A stretch of 64,000 bases of DNA from Thermomonas sp. (GCF_023953935.1 NZ_JAMLIW010000010.1:1-64000), one strand, 5' to 3'. Counted from the first letter of the stretch, positions 9,981 through 19,956 are shown. Made by a program: numbers and translations. The notes: generated by a model not told the origin, from the sequence alone.

Positions 9981-10306
9981 ATTGGGTCTATCTCGGGCTC
10001 GCCATCGTGGCCGAAGTCATCGCCACCTCGCTGCTCAAATCCAGCGAAGGTTTCACCCGGCTGTGGCCGTCGCTTGCGGTGATCGTGGGCTATGGCGCCG
10101 CGTTTTTCTTCCTGTCGCTGACCTTGCGCGCGATCCCGGTCGGGGTTGCCTACGCGATCTGGTCCGGCGTCGGCGTGGTGCTGGTCACGCTGATTGCCTG
10201 GCTGGCCTTTGGGCAGAAACTGGACTGGCCGGCGCTGGTCGGGATCGCCCTGATCGCCTGCGGCGTGGTGGTGCTGAACCTGTTCTCGCGAACCTCGTCG
10301 CACTGA
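9977..10306 (+). CDS. SMR-family multidrug efflux transporter (EmrE/QacE type)
   Basis: 109 aa with four transmembrane helices, the exact size of small multidrug resistance proteins. The essential membrane glutamate is at residue 13 (A-I-V-A-E-V-I-A-T), equivalent to Glu14 of EmrE, and W-S-G-V-G-V in helix 3 is the usual drug-pump rather than guanidinium-pump signature. It acts as an inner-membrane dimer exchanging protons for cationic drugs. The start overlaps the CoA-transferase stop (ATGA), so the two are probably cotranscribed. Confidence 0.9.
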   Translation: MNWVYLGLAIVAEVIATSLLKSSEGFTRLWPSLAVIVGYGAAFFFLSLTLRAIPVGVAYAIWSGVGVVLVTLIAWLAFGQKLDWPALVGIALIACGVVVLNLFSRTSSH

Positions 10307-10321
10307 GCATTTGGCGCGTCG

Positions 10322-11950
10322 TCAGCCCTCCGTTCGCGCCAATGCCGCTTCGATGGCCGGCGCCGACGTCAGGCTGCCGAAGCAGGACTGCCGCCCGCCG
10401 CCGAGCCGGCTGGCGCACCAGGATTCGGCCAGCGGATGACCGGCGCGCAGCAGGGTGGCACCTTGCAGCAGCAGCGCCAGCGTTTCCACCAATCGCCGCG
10501 CGTCGGCCTGCTCCAGCGGGCCTTGCAGCCGCGCGTCCGCTTCCGCCAGCGCGGCGTTGAAGTGCGCGCTGTGGCCTGCGGCCTGTCCAAGTTCAGCCAT
10601 CAGCGCGGTGCGGGTTTCCGGCTCGCGGCCCAGCGCGCGCAGCACGTCCAGGCACTGGATGTTGCTGCAGCCTTCCCAGATCGCGTTGAGCGGCGACTGC
10701 CGGAACAGGCGCGGCATCTGCGATTCCTCGATGTAGCCGAGGCCGCCAAAGCACTCCTGCGCCTCGGCGGCCACCAGCGAAGCGCGCTTGCACACCCAGA
10801 ACTTGCCGATTGCCGTGGCCACCCGCGCCAGCGCGGCGTCGTGGGCATCGCGCGGCGCGCGGTCGACCGCACCGGCCACCCGCAGGGCGAGCGCGGTGGC
10901 GGCTTCCGATTCCAGCACCAGATCGGCCAGCACGTTGCGCATCAAGGGCTGGTCGACCAGTCGTTTGCCGAATGCGCTGCGATGGTGCGTGTGATGCAGC
11001 GCCCGCCGCAGCGCCATGCGGATCAATCCGGCCGAACCGAGCATGCAGTCGAGCCGGGTCAGCATCACCATTTCCAGGATGGTGGCGACGCCGCGGCCTT
11101 CCTCGCCGATCAGGAATGCCCAGGCGTTTTCGAATTCGACCTCCGAAGACGCATTCGACCAATCGCCCTGCTTGTCCTTCAAGCGCAGCAGCCGCAGCGC
11201 GTTGACGCGGCCGTCGGGCCGCCAGCGCGGCAGCAGGAAGCAGCTCAGCCCGCCCGGCGCCTGCGCCAGCACCAGAAAGCCGTCCGACATCGGCGCCGAG
11301 AAGAACCATTTATGCCCGACCAGTGCATATTCGCCTGCGGCCGCCAGTGGCGTGGCCAGGGTGCTGTTGCTGCGCACGTCGCTGCCGCCCTGTTTCTCGG
11401 TCATGCCCATGCCCAGGGTGATGCCCTGCTTGGCATCGATCGGGACGAAGCGGGCGTCGTAATGCGGCGCGGCGGCCTTGACGGTCCATTCGTGCAGCGC
11501 CGTCTCGCGCTGCAACACCGGCACCGCCGCGTGGGTCATGGTCAGCGGACAGCTGCTGCCCGGTTCGCCCTGGTAGTGCAGATAGCTCAGCGCGGCGCGG
11601 GCCACGTGCGCGCCGGGCTCGGGCTGCGCCCAAGACAGCCCGGCGACGCCGTGGGCGATGGCCGTACCCATGACTTCATGGTAGGCGGCGTTGAACGCGA
11701 CGCGATCCTCGCGGCGGCCATAAGCATCGTAGGCAATCAGCCGCGGACGATCGCGGTGGGCATCATCGGCCAATTGCAGCAGGCGGCCCCCGGCCAGTGC
11801 GCCGTAAGCTTCCAGCCGGCCGCTGAACGCCAAACCGCCTTCGCGCACGACCGCCTCGCGCAGGCCGGGATCGTCGGCCCAGAGATTGCACGCCGGAAAC
11901 GGCGGCGGCTGGTTGTCGACGTGGTGGGTCTGGAAGCGGTCTTCGGACAT
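10322..11950 (-). CDS. AidB-like acyl-CoA dehydrogenase family protein
   Basis: 542 aa, matching E. coli AidB (541). The start at 11950 gives the family N-terminus (T-H-H-V-D-N-Q-P-P-P); the frame is open further upstream but without family similarity. G-M-G-M-T-E-K-Q-G-G-S-D-V-R and the C-terminal E-G-C-S-N-I-Q-C-L-D-V-L-R are characteristic of AidB rather than fatty-acid dehydrogenases. AidB is an FAD protein that binds DNA and is tied to alkylation damage protection; true isovaleryl-CoA dehydrogenase activity is weak in known members. It is convergent with the SMR gene, 16 bp apart. Confidence 0.85.
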   Translation of the reverse strand: MSEDRFQTHHVDNQPPPFPACNLWADDPGLREAVVREGGLAFSGRLEAYGALAGGRLLQLADDAHRDRPRLIAYDAYGRREDRVAFNAAYHEVMGTAIAHGVAGLSWAQPEPGAHVARAALSYLHYQGEPGSSCPLTMTHAAVPVLQRETALHEWTVKAAAPHYDARFVPIDAKQGITLGMGMTEKQGGSDVRSNSTLATPLAAAGEYALVGHKWFFSAPMSDGFLVLAQAPGGLSCFLLPRWRPDGRVNALRLLRLKDKQGDWSNASSEVEFENAWAFLIGEEGRGVATILEMVMLTRLDCMLGSAGLIRMALRRALHHTHHRSAFGKRLVDQPLMRNVLADLVLESEAATALALRVAGAVDRAPRDAHDAALARVATAIGKFWVCKRASLVAAEAQECFGGLGYIEESQMPRLFRQSPLNAIWEGCSNIQCLDVLRALGREPETRTALMAELGQAAGHSAHFNAALAEADARLQGPLEQADARRLVETLALLLQGATLLRAGHPLAESWCASRLGGGRQSCFGSLTSAPAIEAALARTEG

Positions 11951-12002
11951 GGCGCAGCTCCTGCGATCCAGAGCATTGTGCACTGGCGGCGCGGCGGATG
12001 GC

Positions 12003-13370
12003 TCAGGCCGGCGGCTCGGGCAGGCCGGGCGCCGGCGCCTCCGGAACATCTTGCACCTCGCGCAGGCTGCGTTCGATGGCGCGGGTGCGCACGCCGGTCT
12101 GCTCGATCTGCCGGCTGGCCTGATCCAGCTTGTCCTTCACCTTGTCCAGCACATCGCCGAACTTGCCGAATTCACTCTTGGCCTTTTCCAGCACGCGCCA
12201 GACTTCCGCCGAGCGTTTTTCGATGGCCACGGTGCGAAAGCCGACCTGCAGGCTGGTCAGCAGCGCCAGCAGGGTGGTGGGGCCGGCAACGGTGATGCGC
12301 TGCTCGCGCTGCAGGCTTTCAAACAGTCCGGGGCGGCGCAACACTTCGGCGTACAGGCCTTCGGTGGGCAGGAACAGCACTGCGAACTCGGTGGTGTACG
12401 GCGGCGCCACGTACTTGCTGCGGATCCGCTTGGCCTCTTCGCGCACGCGACGCTCCAGCGCGTCGCCGGCATTGCGGGCATCCTCGGCGTCGGCGCGGTC
12501 CTGGGCGTCAAGCAGGCGCTCGTAGTCCTCGCGCGGGAACTTGGCGTCGATCGGCAGCCAGACCATGCCGCCGTCGTCGCTGCCGGGAAAGCGGACCGCA
12601 AACTCCACCCGCTCGCTGCTGCCGGGCACGGTGGCGACGTTGCCGGCGTATTGCTCCGGGGCGAACACCTGTTCCAGCAGGCCGGCCAGCTGCACTTCCC
12701 CGAAGATGCCGCGGGTCTTCACGTTGGTCAGCAACCGCTGCAGGCCGCCCACGTCGGCGGCCAGCTTGTTCATGTCGCCAAGGCCCTGATGCACCTGGGC
12801 CAGCATCCGGGTGACGTTGCCGAAGCTTTCGGTCAGGCGGGTTTCCAGCGTGGCGTGCAGCTTTTCGTCCACGGTGGCGCGCATCTGTTCCAGCTTTTGC
12901 GCGTTGTCGGCCTGCAGCGCCGCCAGCTGCGCTTCCAGCGTGGCACGCATTTCGCCAATGCGCTGTTCATTGCGCTGGGTCAGCTCGCCCAGCTTGGTGC
13001 CCAGGACATCGGCGTGACGCTGCTGCTGTTCGGCCAGCTCCAGCCGGGCCTTGCGGGCATCTTCGGTCAGGGCGTCGCGCAGCTCGCCAAGGCGTGTGTT
13101 GGTGGCGGTGGTCAATTCATCAAGGCGCGAATCCGTGCGCGTGGCCACCGCCTGCAACTGGCCGCCGAAGCCGTCGATGCGCTGGCTTTGCTGCAGCATG
13201 AAGCTGTCCAACTGCCCGCGCAGCTCCTCGCGGCCGCCGCGCTGTTCCTGACGCAGCAGCGCGCCGATGCTGTCGCCAATCCGCTCCTCCGGCCGCCGCA
13301 GCAGCAGGATCAGGACGATGGCCACGGCCACGACCAACAGCGCAATCAGCAGGACGGTTTGCATCTCCAT
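12003..13370 (-). CDS. rmuC: DNA recombination protein RmuC
   Basis: 455 aa. Layout is typical: one N-terminal membrane helix (about residues 5-25), a long coiled coil (about 40-220), then a restriction-endonuclease-like core containing P-I-D-A-K-F-P-R-E-D-Y and Y-V-A-P-P-Y-T-T-E-F-A-V-L-F-L-P. RmuC limits DNA inversion at short inverted repeats in E. coli. The ATG at 13364 (codon 3) is an alternative start. The gene start overlaps the end of the VIT-type transporter by about 25 bp, so the two are likely cotranscribed. Confidence 0.93.
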   Translation of the reverse strand: MEMQTVLLIALLVVAVAIVLILLLRRPEERIGDSIGALLRQEQRGGREELRGQLDSFMLQQSQRIDGFGGQLQAVATRTDSRLDELTTATNTRLGELRDALTEDARKARLELAEQQQRHADVLGTKLGELTQRNEQRIGEMRATLEAQLAALQADNAQKLEQMRATVDEKLHATLETRLTESFGNVTRMLAQVHQGLGDMNKLAADVGGLQRLLTNVKTRGIFGEVQLAGLLEQVFAPEQYAGNVATVPGSSERVEFAVRFPGSDDGGMVWLPIDAKFPREDYERLLDAQDRADAEDARNAGDALERRVREEAKRIRSKYVAPPYTTEFAVLFLPTEGLYAEVLRRPGLFESLQREQRITVAGPTTLLALLTSLQVGFRTVAIEKRSAEVWRVLEKAKSEFGKFGDVLDKVKDKLDQASRQIEQTGVRTRAIERSLREVQDVPEAPAPGLPEPPA

Positions 13371-14128
13371 CCCCGCAGTTTAGCCAGAGCGCGTCGCAAA
13401 TCCCGCGACAACTGCGCCCAAGCCACCGAGACCCGGAACACCCAGCCAATCAGTGCGGTCCCCGCCTGCGCCAGCGTGCCCCACAGCAGCACGCGCACGG
13501 CACCCCTCCAGCCGCCGCCGCCGGCAATCCGTTCGGCCACGTAGCCCAATACCGCCAGCAGCAGCAGGGAGCTGGCCACCATCACCACGGCAAGGCCAGG
13601 CGCCCGCCACAGCCAGCCCAACAGCACCGGCGGCAGCGCGCCGACGGTGAACGCGGCAGCGGAAGCAAGCCCGGCCTGGATCGGCCGGGCCCGGTGGGTG
13701 TCGTTGATCCCGACCTCGTCGCGCAGATGCGTGCCCAGGTCATCGTGGGCGGTCAGCTGCACCGCGACCTCGTGCGCCAGCTCCGGCGTCAGGCCGCGCT
13801 GGATGTAGATGTCGGTCAGTTCCTCCAGCTCCAGCTCGGGATGCTCGCGCAGGGCGCGTGATTCGATCCGCATGTCCGCATGTTCGGCGTCCACCTGCGA
13901 ACTGACCGACACATACTCGCCCGCCGCCATCGACAGCGCCCCGGCCACCAGCCCGGCCAGACCGCTGAGCAAAATGGTGGACGGATGGGCCTGGGCAGCG
14001 GCCATGCCCAACATCAGGCTGCTGGTGGAAATCAGGCCATCGTTGGCACCCAGCACCGCCGCCCGCAGCCAGCCGCTGTTCTGGCTGCGGTGGGGTTCGT
14101 GATGGTGGGAATGGTCGTCGTCACTCAT
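13346..14128 (-). CDS. VIT1/CCC1-family transporter
   Basis: 260 aa. A His- and Asp-rich N-terminus (D-D-D-H-S-H-H-H) is followed by the VIT1/CCC1 core: helix 1 with G-A-N-D-G-L-I-S-T-S-S-L-M, then G-A-L-S-M-A-A-G-E-Y-V-S-V-S-S-Q, an amphipathic acidic helix region (residues about 85-130) and three more helices. Family members move Fe(II) or Mn(II) out of the cytosol. The start at 14128 is the first residue of the conserved N-terminus; an ATG 45 nt upstream is less likely. Confidence 0.85.
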   Translation of the reverse strand: MSDDDHSHHHEPHRSQNSGWLRAAVLGANDGLISTSSLMLGMAAAQAHPSTILLSGLAGLVAGALSMAAGEYVSVSSQVDAEHADMRIESRALREHPELELEELTDIYIQRGLTPELAHEVAVQLTAHDDLGTHLRDEVGINDTHRARPIQAGLASAAAFTVGALPPVLLGWLWRAPGLAVVMVASSLLLLAVLGYVAERIAGGGGWRGAVRVLLWGTLAQAGTALIGWVFRVSVAWAQLSRDLRRALAKLRGWRCKPSC

Positions 14129-14251
14129 GGCTGCCGGTCGCTGGGTCGAGACACGGGCCGACTCCCGCGTCAATCGAATGGTAAACGCTGCGAACCCATG
14201 CGGCCTTGATTCAAGGCAACGTCGAAAAAAACAGCATCCCCGAACATCCGC

Positions 14252-15484
14252 CTACTCGTCATGCCAGATGTCGTGGGCATCCACGAGAACGCGCAGCCGT
14301 GCCTCCTCGGCATCGGCGCGGGCGGCGGCCTCCTCGCCGGCAATCTGGCCATGCTGGCGCTGCACCAGCAGCCATTCGGCAAGGGCGGTTTCGCCCAGCT
14401 CCCATCCGCGCTTGACCCGGCGGGTGGCCGAAGCGCTGGCCAGCAGCGCGGCGTGCCGGGCCTGCCATTGTTCGGCCAGATGGCTGGCGCGGGTTACGGC
14501 AAGCACGGCCGCGTGGCTGATCTCGCGCCGCATCGTGGAGGCATCGCCATGCAGCGCCGCCGCGTTGGCCGCTTCGGCCTCGGCCAAGGCGGCGCGGCGA
14601 CCGCCGCCCAAGGGAATGCTCAGCACCAGCCCGGTCACCTGTTCCGCGCCGCCGCGCTCGCTCAGACGGCGCAGACCCAGGCTGGGATCGGCAATCCGAT
14701 CGGCGCGCGCACGTGCGGCCAAAGCATCGCCGCCGCGCGCATCGGCTTCCAGCGCGCCGACTTCATGGCTGCGGGTGATGATGCGCTCGATCCACGCCTC
14801 CGCTGCCCCGGGCAGGCCAAGCGGTGCCTCCACGTCGGGCGCGCGCTCGGGAATCGGCAGGCCGGGGAAATCGCTTTGCATCGCCAGCCGCGCCGCCGCC
14901 TGCGCGGCCTGTGCGGACAACTGCACGGCCTGCGCCTGGGCACGCTCCACTTCCAGCAATTCTAGGTCCTTGCGCGCCGCGTCGCCCAGCGCCACCCGGC
15001 GCGCCAGACCGCGATATTCCTGGTCGTACAACGCGTATTGCTCGGTGCTGCGCCGCACCGCATCGGCGGCACGCAGCCACGCCATCCAATCCTCCAGCAG
15101 CAGCCGGGCCGCCTGATGCCGGGCGTCCTCCAGCCGCAATTCCGCCGCCGCCACGCCGGCCTCACCGATCTGGCGATCCAGCCGCGCCTTGCCGGGCAGG
15201 CGGATCGCCCGGCTCAAAGTGATTTCAGATTCCGAAAACCGCTGCCGGCCGCCGAATTCATCAGTATTGCGGCGCTGCGCGACGATGTCGAGTTGGAACT
15301 CGTGCTCTCCCACCCGGCGCGCCCGCGCGTTGGCCTGGGCCGCGTCCAGGCGCGCCCGCGCGGCGGCCACATCGGGCTGGACGTCGATCGCCGCGTGCAC
15401 CGCGGCGTGCGGCGGCAACCACTGCTGCGCTGCCGCGCTTGCTGACAGCAGCCACAGCCCGCAGGCAAGCATGCGTTTGTTCAT
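14252..15484 (-). CDS. CzcC-type outer membrane channel of the metal RND pump
   Basis: 410 aa. Signal peptide about residues 1-19 ending A-A-A-Q. The remainder is the paired-helix, coiled-coil-rich pattern of TolC-family outer-membrane factors. It is the last gene of the minus-strand metal-efflux cassette and its start overlaps the DUF3240 stop by 4 nt. Role by context: the outer-membrane exit duct for the CzcA-type pump at 15783-18857. The upstream open frame is rejected because it lacks a leader peptide. Confidence 0.82.
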   Translation of the reverse strand: MNKRMLACGLWLLSASAAAQQWLPPHAAVHAAIDVQPDVAAARARLDAAQANARARRVGEHEFQLDIVAQRRNTDEFGGRQRFSESEITLSRAIRLPGKARLDRQIGEAGVAAAELRLEDARHQAARLLLEDWMAWLRAADAVRRSTEQYALYDQEYRGLARRVALGDAARKDLELLEVERAQAQAVQLSAQAAQAAARLAMQSDFPGLPIPERAPDVEAPLGLPGAAEAWIERIITRSHEVGALEADARGGDALAARARADRIADPSLGLRRLSERGGAEQVTGLVLSIPLGGGRRAALAEAEAANAAALHGDASTMRREISHAAVLAVTRASHLAEQWQARHAALLASASATRRVKRGWELGETALAEWLLVQRQHGQIAGEEAAARADAEEARLRVLVDAHDIWHDE

Positions 15485-15786
15485 CCCAGTTTCCCCACTG
15501 CCAGCACCGGCTCGACCCACCAGCGCACCTCGTGGCCATCCACCTGCTGCCGCAGGAGATTCAAAACCGACTCCACCTGCTCCTGCGGCAGCAGCATCCA
15601 CAGCACGCGCCGCTGCACCCGCCCGCGCACTTTCTCGGCGGCCGAGGCGCGGGAAAAATCACTGCCGTGGCCCTCGGCGTGCAGCAGGGTGAAGCCAGGC
15701 ACCCCGGCACCTGCCACGATGGCCTCGGTCAGGGCATCTTCCAGCCTCGGCGGAAACAGCAGCACCAGGCGCACGTGCATGTTCAT
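15481..15786 (-). CDS. DUF3240 family protein in the metal-efflux operon
   Basis: 101 aa, overlapping the pump gene upstream by 4 nt (ATGA) and the outer-membrane channel gene downstream by 4 nt. It carries the DUF3240 pattern: a beta strand R-L-V-L-L-F-P-P, then E-D-A-L-T-E-A-I, an H-G sequence near residue 40, and V-E-S-V-L-N-L-L-R-Q-Q. The size and alternation of strands and helices recall the PII/CutA ferredoxin-like fold. Proteins of this family are repeatedly found beside CzcA-type pumps. A metal-sensing or regulatory role is inferred, not shown. Confidence 0.75.
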   Translation of the reverse strand: MNMHVRLVLLFPPRLEDALTEAIVAGAGVPGFTLLHAEGHGSDFSRASAAEKVRGRVQRRVLWMLLPQEQVESVLNLLRQQVDGHEVRWWVEPVLAVGKLG

Positions 15787-18700
15787 GCGTTCTCCTGCGG
15801 ATCGATGCCGTAGCGTTGGAACAGGATCGGCAGCAGCAGCAAAGTCAGCGCGGTGGACGTCACCAGCCCGCCGATCACCACGATGGCCAGCGGCCGCTGG
15901 ATCTCCGAGCCCGGCCCGCTGGCCAGCAGCAGTGGCACCAGCCCGAGCGCGGTGATGCTGGCGGTCATCAGCACCGGGCGCACCCGCTGCAGCGCGCCGC
16001 GGCGCACCACCTCGGTGATCGGCAGGCCAGCCGCGTGCAGCTGGTTGAAGCAGGTCACCAGCACCAGTCCGTTGAGCACGGCAATCCCGAGCAGGGCGAT
16101 GAAGCCGACTGCGGCAGGCACCGACAGGTATTGCCCGGACGCCCACAGCGCGAGGATGCCGCCGACCAACGCGAACGGGATGTTGCACAAGATCAAGGTG
16201 GCCTGCCGCAGCGAACCGAAGGTCATGAACAGCACCAGGAAAATCGCCGCCAGCGCCAGCGGGATGACCAGCCCCAGCCGCGCCGCCGCGCGCTGCTGGT
16301 TTTCGAACTCGCCCCCCCATTCCATCCGATAGCCGGGCGGCAGCCGAACCTGGCGCCCCACCGCCGCCCGGGCCTCTTCGACGAAGCCCACCAAGTCGCG
16401 CCCATCCACATTGGCCTGGACCTTGGCGTAGCGCGCACCCTGCTCCCGTTCCACGCTGACCGGGCCGGTGCTGGCCTTGAGCGTGGCAATGGCCGCCAGC
16501 GGAATCTCGCCGCCGTCGGGCAGCGCGATCCGCAGCTGCCGAAAGCGCAGCTCGGACATCCGGATGTCGGTATCGCCGCGCACCACGATGGGGGTGCGCC
16601 GATCCGTCTCCAGCACGCTGCCCGCGGCGATACCGTCTATCTGTGCGCGCAGTTCATCCTGCACGTCGGCCACCGCCAAACCGTTGCGGCCGGCGGCGAT
16701 CGGGTTGATTTCGACTTGCAGGTAATCCACGCCCTCGCTGGCCTGGGTGATCACGTCCTGCGCCCCGCGCAGGCGTTCCACCACGCCTGCGGTCTGCTGC
16801 GCCAGCGTGCCCAGCGTGGCCAGATCCGGCCCGAAGATCTTGATCGCCAGATCCCCTCGGCTGCCAGTGAGCATTTCCGAGATGCGCATTTCGATCGGCT
16901 GGGTCAGGCCCGAATCGATGCCCGGAAACCCCGCCAGCACCGTGCGCAGCTGGTCGGCCAGCCAGTCCTTGTCGGGCCGCCGCCACTGCGATTTGGGCTT
17001 GAGCTGCAAGACCATGTCGGTTTCATTCAGCCCCATCGGATCCAGGCCCAATTCGTCCGAGCCCACCCGCGCCACGATGTGCTCCACTTCCGGCAGCTGG
17101 GCCTTGATCGCGCGCTCCACCGCCAGATCCAGCGCCAGCGAGCGCTGCAACGAGATCGCCGGAGCCTTGGCCAGCTGCACGGCCAGATCGCCTTCGTCCA
17201 TGGTTGGCATGAAGCTCTTGCCCACCAGCAGGTACGCCACCGCGCCCAGCGCAAGGGCGACCAAGGCCGGAATCAGCGCACGCCGGGGCCGTTCCAGCAC
17301 CGCCTCCAGCAAAGGTCGGTAAAGCCGGTGGACCTGTCGCATCAGCCAAGGTTCGCGGTGCGACTGCTGCCCCAGCAACAGCGAGGCGAGCACCGGCACG
17401 AAGCTCAGCGACAGCAGCAGCGAAGCACCCAGCGCAAAGACAATCGTCAGCGCCACCGGCGCGAACAGCTTGCCTTCCAGCCCCTCCAGCGTCAGCAGCG
17501 GCAGGAAGGTCAAGGCGATGATTCCCATGCCCGCCGCGACCGGAACCGCCACTTCGCGGGTGGCGGCAAACACCCGGTGCAGGCGTGGCAAATGCGCGCT
17601 GCCGGACTCCGGATCCAGCCGGGTGACGGTGTTTTCCACCACCACCACGGCCGCATCCACCAACATGCCGATGGCAATGGCCAACCCGCCCAGGCTCATC
17701 AGGTTCGCGCTCTGGCCGGTCAGGGACATCAGCAGGAAGGTGAACAGCGCGGCAAACGGCAGCATCAGCGCCACCACCAGCGCGGCGCGCAACCCGCCCA
17801 GGAACAGCAGCAACAGCACGATGACCAGCAGCGTGGCTTCCAGCAGCGCGTCTTGCACGGTGGCAACCGCCCGTTCGATCAGCTGGCCGCGGTTGTAAAA
17901 CGGCACCACCTGCACGCCCGGCGGCAGGCTGGGCTGGAGTTCCTGCAACCTGGCCTGGGTGGCGTGCACCAGCTGCGACGCGTCGGCTCCGCGCAGCGCC
18001 ACGACAATGCCCTGCACGGCTTCCTCCCGGCCATCGCGGGTGACCGCGCCGTAGCGGGTCATGGCTTGAACGCGAACCTGGGCCAAGTCCTGCACCCGCA
18101 GCGGCGGCGTCCCGGGCTTGACCACCACGTTGCCGATGTCGGCTTCGTTTTGCAGTGCCCCCTCGACGCGAATCACCAGCGCGTTTTCACCCGTGTTGAT
18201 GCGGCCCGCGCCATCGTTGCGGTTGTTGCGCTCGAGCGCCTGCGCCAGATCCTGGAAATGCAGGCCGTTGGCCAGCAGCCGCGCGCGGTCGGGAATGACC
18301 ACGTAGCTTTTGGCTTCACCGCCCAGCACATTGACATCGGCCACGCCGGGCAGGCTGCGCAAGGCGGGACGAATGACCCAATCCAGCAGGCTGCGTTTTT
18401 CCTGCAGGCTCAGGCCCGCACCTTCGACGGTGAACATGAACACGTCCGACAACGGCGTGGCGATCGGTGCCAGCCCGCCGTCCACGCCGGCCGGCAGCGC
18501 CTCGGCCACGCCGGCATAGCGCTCCGTCACCTGCTGCCGCGCCCAGTAGATGTCGGTACCCTCCTTGAAATCGAGGGTGATGTCGGCAATGGCGTATTTG
18601 GCCGTGGATCGCAGCATCACCGCGCCGGGCACGCCCAGCAGCTCCCGCTCCAGCGGTGCCACCACCCGGCTTTCCACTTCCTCCGGGGTCATGCCCGGGG

Positions 18701-18857
18701 CTTTCAGGATCAGCTTCACCTGGGTGGGTGAAATGTCCGGATAGGCGTCGATCGGCAATTGCAGGTATGCACGCAGGCCAGCGCCGGCCAGCACCAGCGC
18801 GGCCAGCAGAACCAGCAGGCGCTGGCGCAGGGAAAACGCCACCAGACGGGTGAACAT
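15783..18857 (-). CDS. CzcA/CusA-family heavy-metal efflux RND pump
   Basis: 1024 aa, full-length HME-RND inner-membrane pump with the twelve-helix, two-large-periplasmic-loop layout. N-terminus F-S-L-R-Q-R and P-I-D-A-Y-P-D-I-S are typical. In transmembrane helix 4 the motif reads A-I-G-M-L-V-D-A-A-V-V-V-V-E-N. The proton-relay Asp and Glu are present, but it lacks the D-F-G opening of the CzcA and CnrA subtypes, so the metal cannot be assigned with confidence. Operon with the adaptor upstream (4 bp gap) and DUF3240 and channel genes downstream. Confidence 0.93.
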   Translation of the reverse strand: MFTRLVAFSLRQRLLVLLAALVLAGAGLRAYLQLPIDAYPDISPTQVKLILKAPGMTPEEVESRVVAPLERELLGVPGAVMLRSTAKYAIADITLDFKEGTDIYWARQQVTERYAGVAEALPAGVDGGLAPIATPLSDVFMFTVEGAGLSLQEKRSLLDWVIRPALRSLPGVADVNVLGGEAKSYVVIPDRARLLANGLHFQDLAQALERNNRNDGAGRINTGENALVIRVEGALQNEADIGNVVVKPGTPPLRVQDLAQVRVQAMTRYGAVTRDGREEAVQGIVVALRGADASQLVHATQARLQELQPSLPPGVQVVPFYNRGQLIERAVATVQDALLEATLLVIVLLLLFLGGLRAALVVALMLPFAALFTFLLMSLTGQSANLMSLGGLAIAIGMLVDAAVVVVENTVTRLDPESGSAHLPRLHRVFAATREVAVPVAAGMGIIALTFLPLLTLEGLEGKLFAPVALTIVFALGASLLLSLSFVPVLASLLLGQQSHREPWLMRQVHRLYRPLLEAVLERPRRALIPALVALALGAVAYLLVGKSFMPTMDEGDLAVQLAKAPAISLQRSLALDLAVERAIKAQLPEVEHIVARVGSDELGLDPMGLNETDMVLQLKPKSQWRRPDKDWLADQLRTVLAGFPGIDSGLTQPIEMRISEMLTGSRGDLAIKIFGPDLATLGTLAQQTAGVVERLRGAQDVITQASEGVDYLQVEINPIAAGRNGLAVADVQDELRAQIDGIAAGSVLETDRRTPIVVRGDTDIRMSELRFRQLRIALPDGGEIPLAAIATLKASTGPVSVEREQGARYAKVQANVDGRDLVGFVEEARAAVGRQVRLPPGYRMEWGGEFENQQRAAARLGLVIPLALAAIFLVLFMTFGSLRQATLILCNIPFALVGGILALWASGQYLSVPAAVGFIALLGIAVLNGLVLVTCFNQLHAAGLPITEVVRRGALQRVRPVLMTASITALGLVPLLLASGPGSEIQRPLAIVVIGGLVTSTALTLLLLPILFQRYGIDPQENA

Positions 18858-18861
18858 GGCC

Positions 18862-19956
18862 TCAGCGCACCGGGGCCAAGGTCTTGAGCAGATTGCCGCC
18901 GGTGGCGGCCACGCCCATGCCCGCTTTCAAGCCAACGCCCTGAACGACCGCACGCTGACCATCGCCGCCCAGCAGCCGCACGCGCAGGCCGCGCCAGGCG
19001 CGTCCTTCCTGCACATAGAGCACATGGCCTTCGCCGTGCTGCAGCAGCGCCGATGCCGGCACCTCCACCGCATCCGCCGGTGCCTTCAGGTGCAGACTGG
19101 CTTCCAGCTGCTGGCCCGGCAGCAGGCCGGCACCGGCATCGAGCTGTGCCCGCACCCGCAGGCCCTGCGCACCGGCATCGGCATCACCGCCCACCGCGAC
19201 AACCTTGGCCCGGGCACCGCCGGGAAGCTGCACCGAAAGCCCCGGCGCGACCGCATCGCGCAACGCCAGCGGGACATTGAACTCCACGTCGAGCGCATCG
19301 CCTTCCAGCAGGGTGAAGACCGAGGCCAGCGCCTCCAGCGCCTGTCCGGGTTTCACCGCCCGATGCAACACCCGCCCGTCTTGCGGTGCCAGCAATTCGA
19401 ATTCCCCCGGCACGCCGCCCCGGGCCGGCCGCAGCTGGGTCAACTGGGTGCGGGCCTGGGCCACGCTGGCAGCGGCCATCGCAGCCCGCGCCGCACTTTC
19501 CTGCGCCCGCGCCTGCGCAATCAATCCTTCGCGCAGCAGCTGCGCATCGCGCCCGGCCTGCTGGCGCGCCAGTCCGGCCTCTGCGCTGGCGCGCACCCAT
19601 TCGGCCTGCACCGCCACCAGCTCGCGGCTTTGCACGCGCAGCATCGGCTGCCCGCGCCGCACCTGCTGCCCCTCATCCACCAGCACCCGGGTGATGACGC
19701 CGGCATAGGGCAACGTCACCTCGGCGCTGGCCGACAGCGGCGCAGTGACCTGCGCCGGCAGCCCGGTCACCGGCACCTCGGCAGCAGCCACGGTCTTGGC
19801 CACGGTGATGCCAAGGTTGCCTTGCTGCGCTGCGCTCAGCTGGATCCGCCCTTGGGCATCCGGCTGCGGCGCGGCTTCAGGCGTGGGTTCGGGGTTACCA
19901 CCACAGCCGGAAACAAGAAACGTGCCGGCAAGAAGCAGGAGGAAAACTTGACGCAT
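18862..19956 (-). CDS. CzcB-type periplasmic adaptor lipoprotein
   Basis: 364 aa. Lipobox L-V-S-G-C gives a lipid anchor. Then a beta-barrel/lipoyl segment (A-G-V-I-T-R-V-L-V-D-E-G-Q-Q-V-R-R-G-Q-P-M-L), a helical hairpin rich in Ala, Gln and Arg (about residues 110-175), the second lipoyl half and a C-terminal barrel. This is the membrane-fusion protein linking the RND pump to the outer-membrane channel. It starts the structural part of the cassette, about 120 bp downstream of the sensor kinase gene. Confidence 0.88.
   Translation of the reverse strand: MRQVFLLLLAGTFLVSGCGGNPEPTPEAAPQPDAQGRIQLSAAQQGNLGITVAKTVAAAEVPVTGLPAQVTAPLSASAEVTLPYAGVITRVLVDEGQQVRRGQPMLRVQSRELVAVQAEWVRASAEAGLARQQAGRDAQLLREGLIAQARAQESAARAAMAAASVAQARTQLTQLRPARGGVPGEFELLAPQDGRVLHRAVKPGQALEALASVFTLLEGDALDVEFNVPLALRDAVAPGLSVQLPGGARAKVVAVGGDADAGAQGLRVRAQLDAGAGLLPGQQLEASLHLKAPADAVEVPASALLQHGEGHVLYVQEGRAWRGLRVRLLGGDGQRAVVQGVGLKAGMGVAATGGNLLKTLAPVR

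Noticed and set aside
10436-12295. A 619-codon open frame on the plus strand
   Set aside because: It is antisense to the AidB-like gene, whose motifs are unmistakable.
15816-18731. A 971-codon open frame on the plus strand
   Set aside because: It is antisense to the full-length RND pump gene and rich in His, Arg and Gln, the usual reverse-frame artefact of GC-rich coding DNA.
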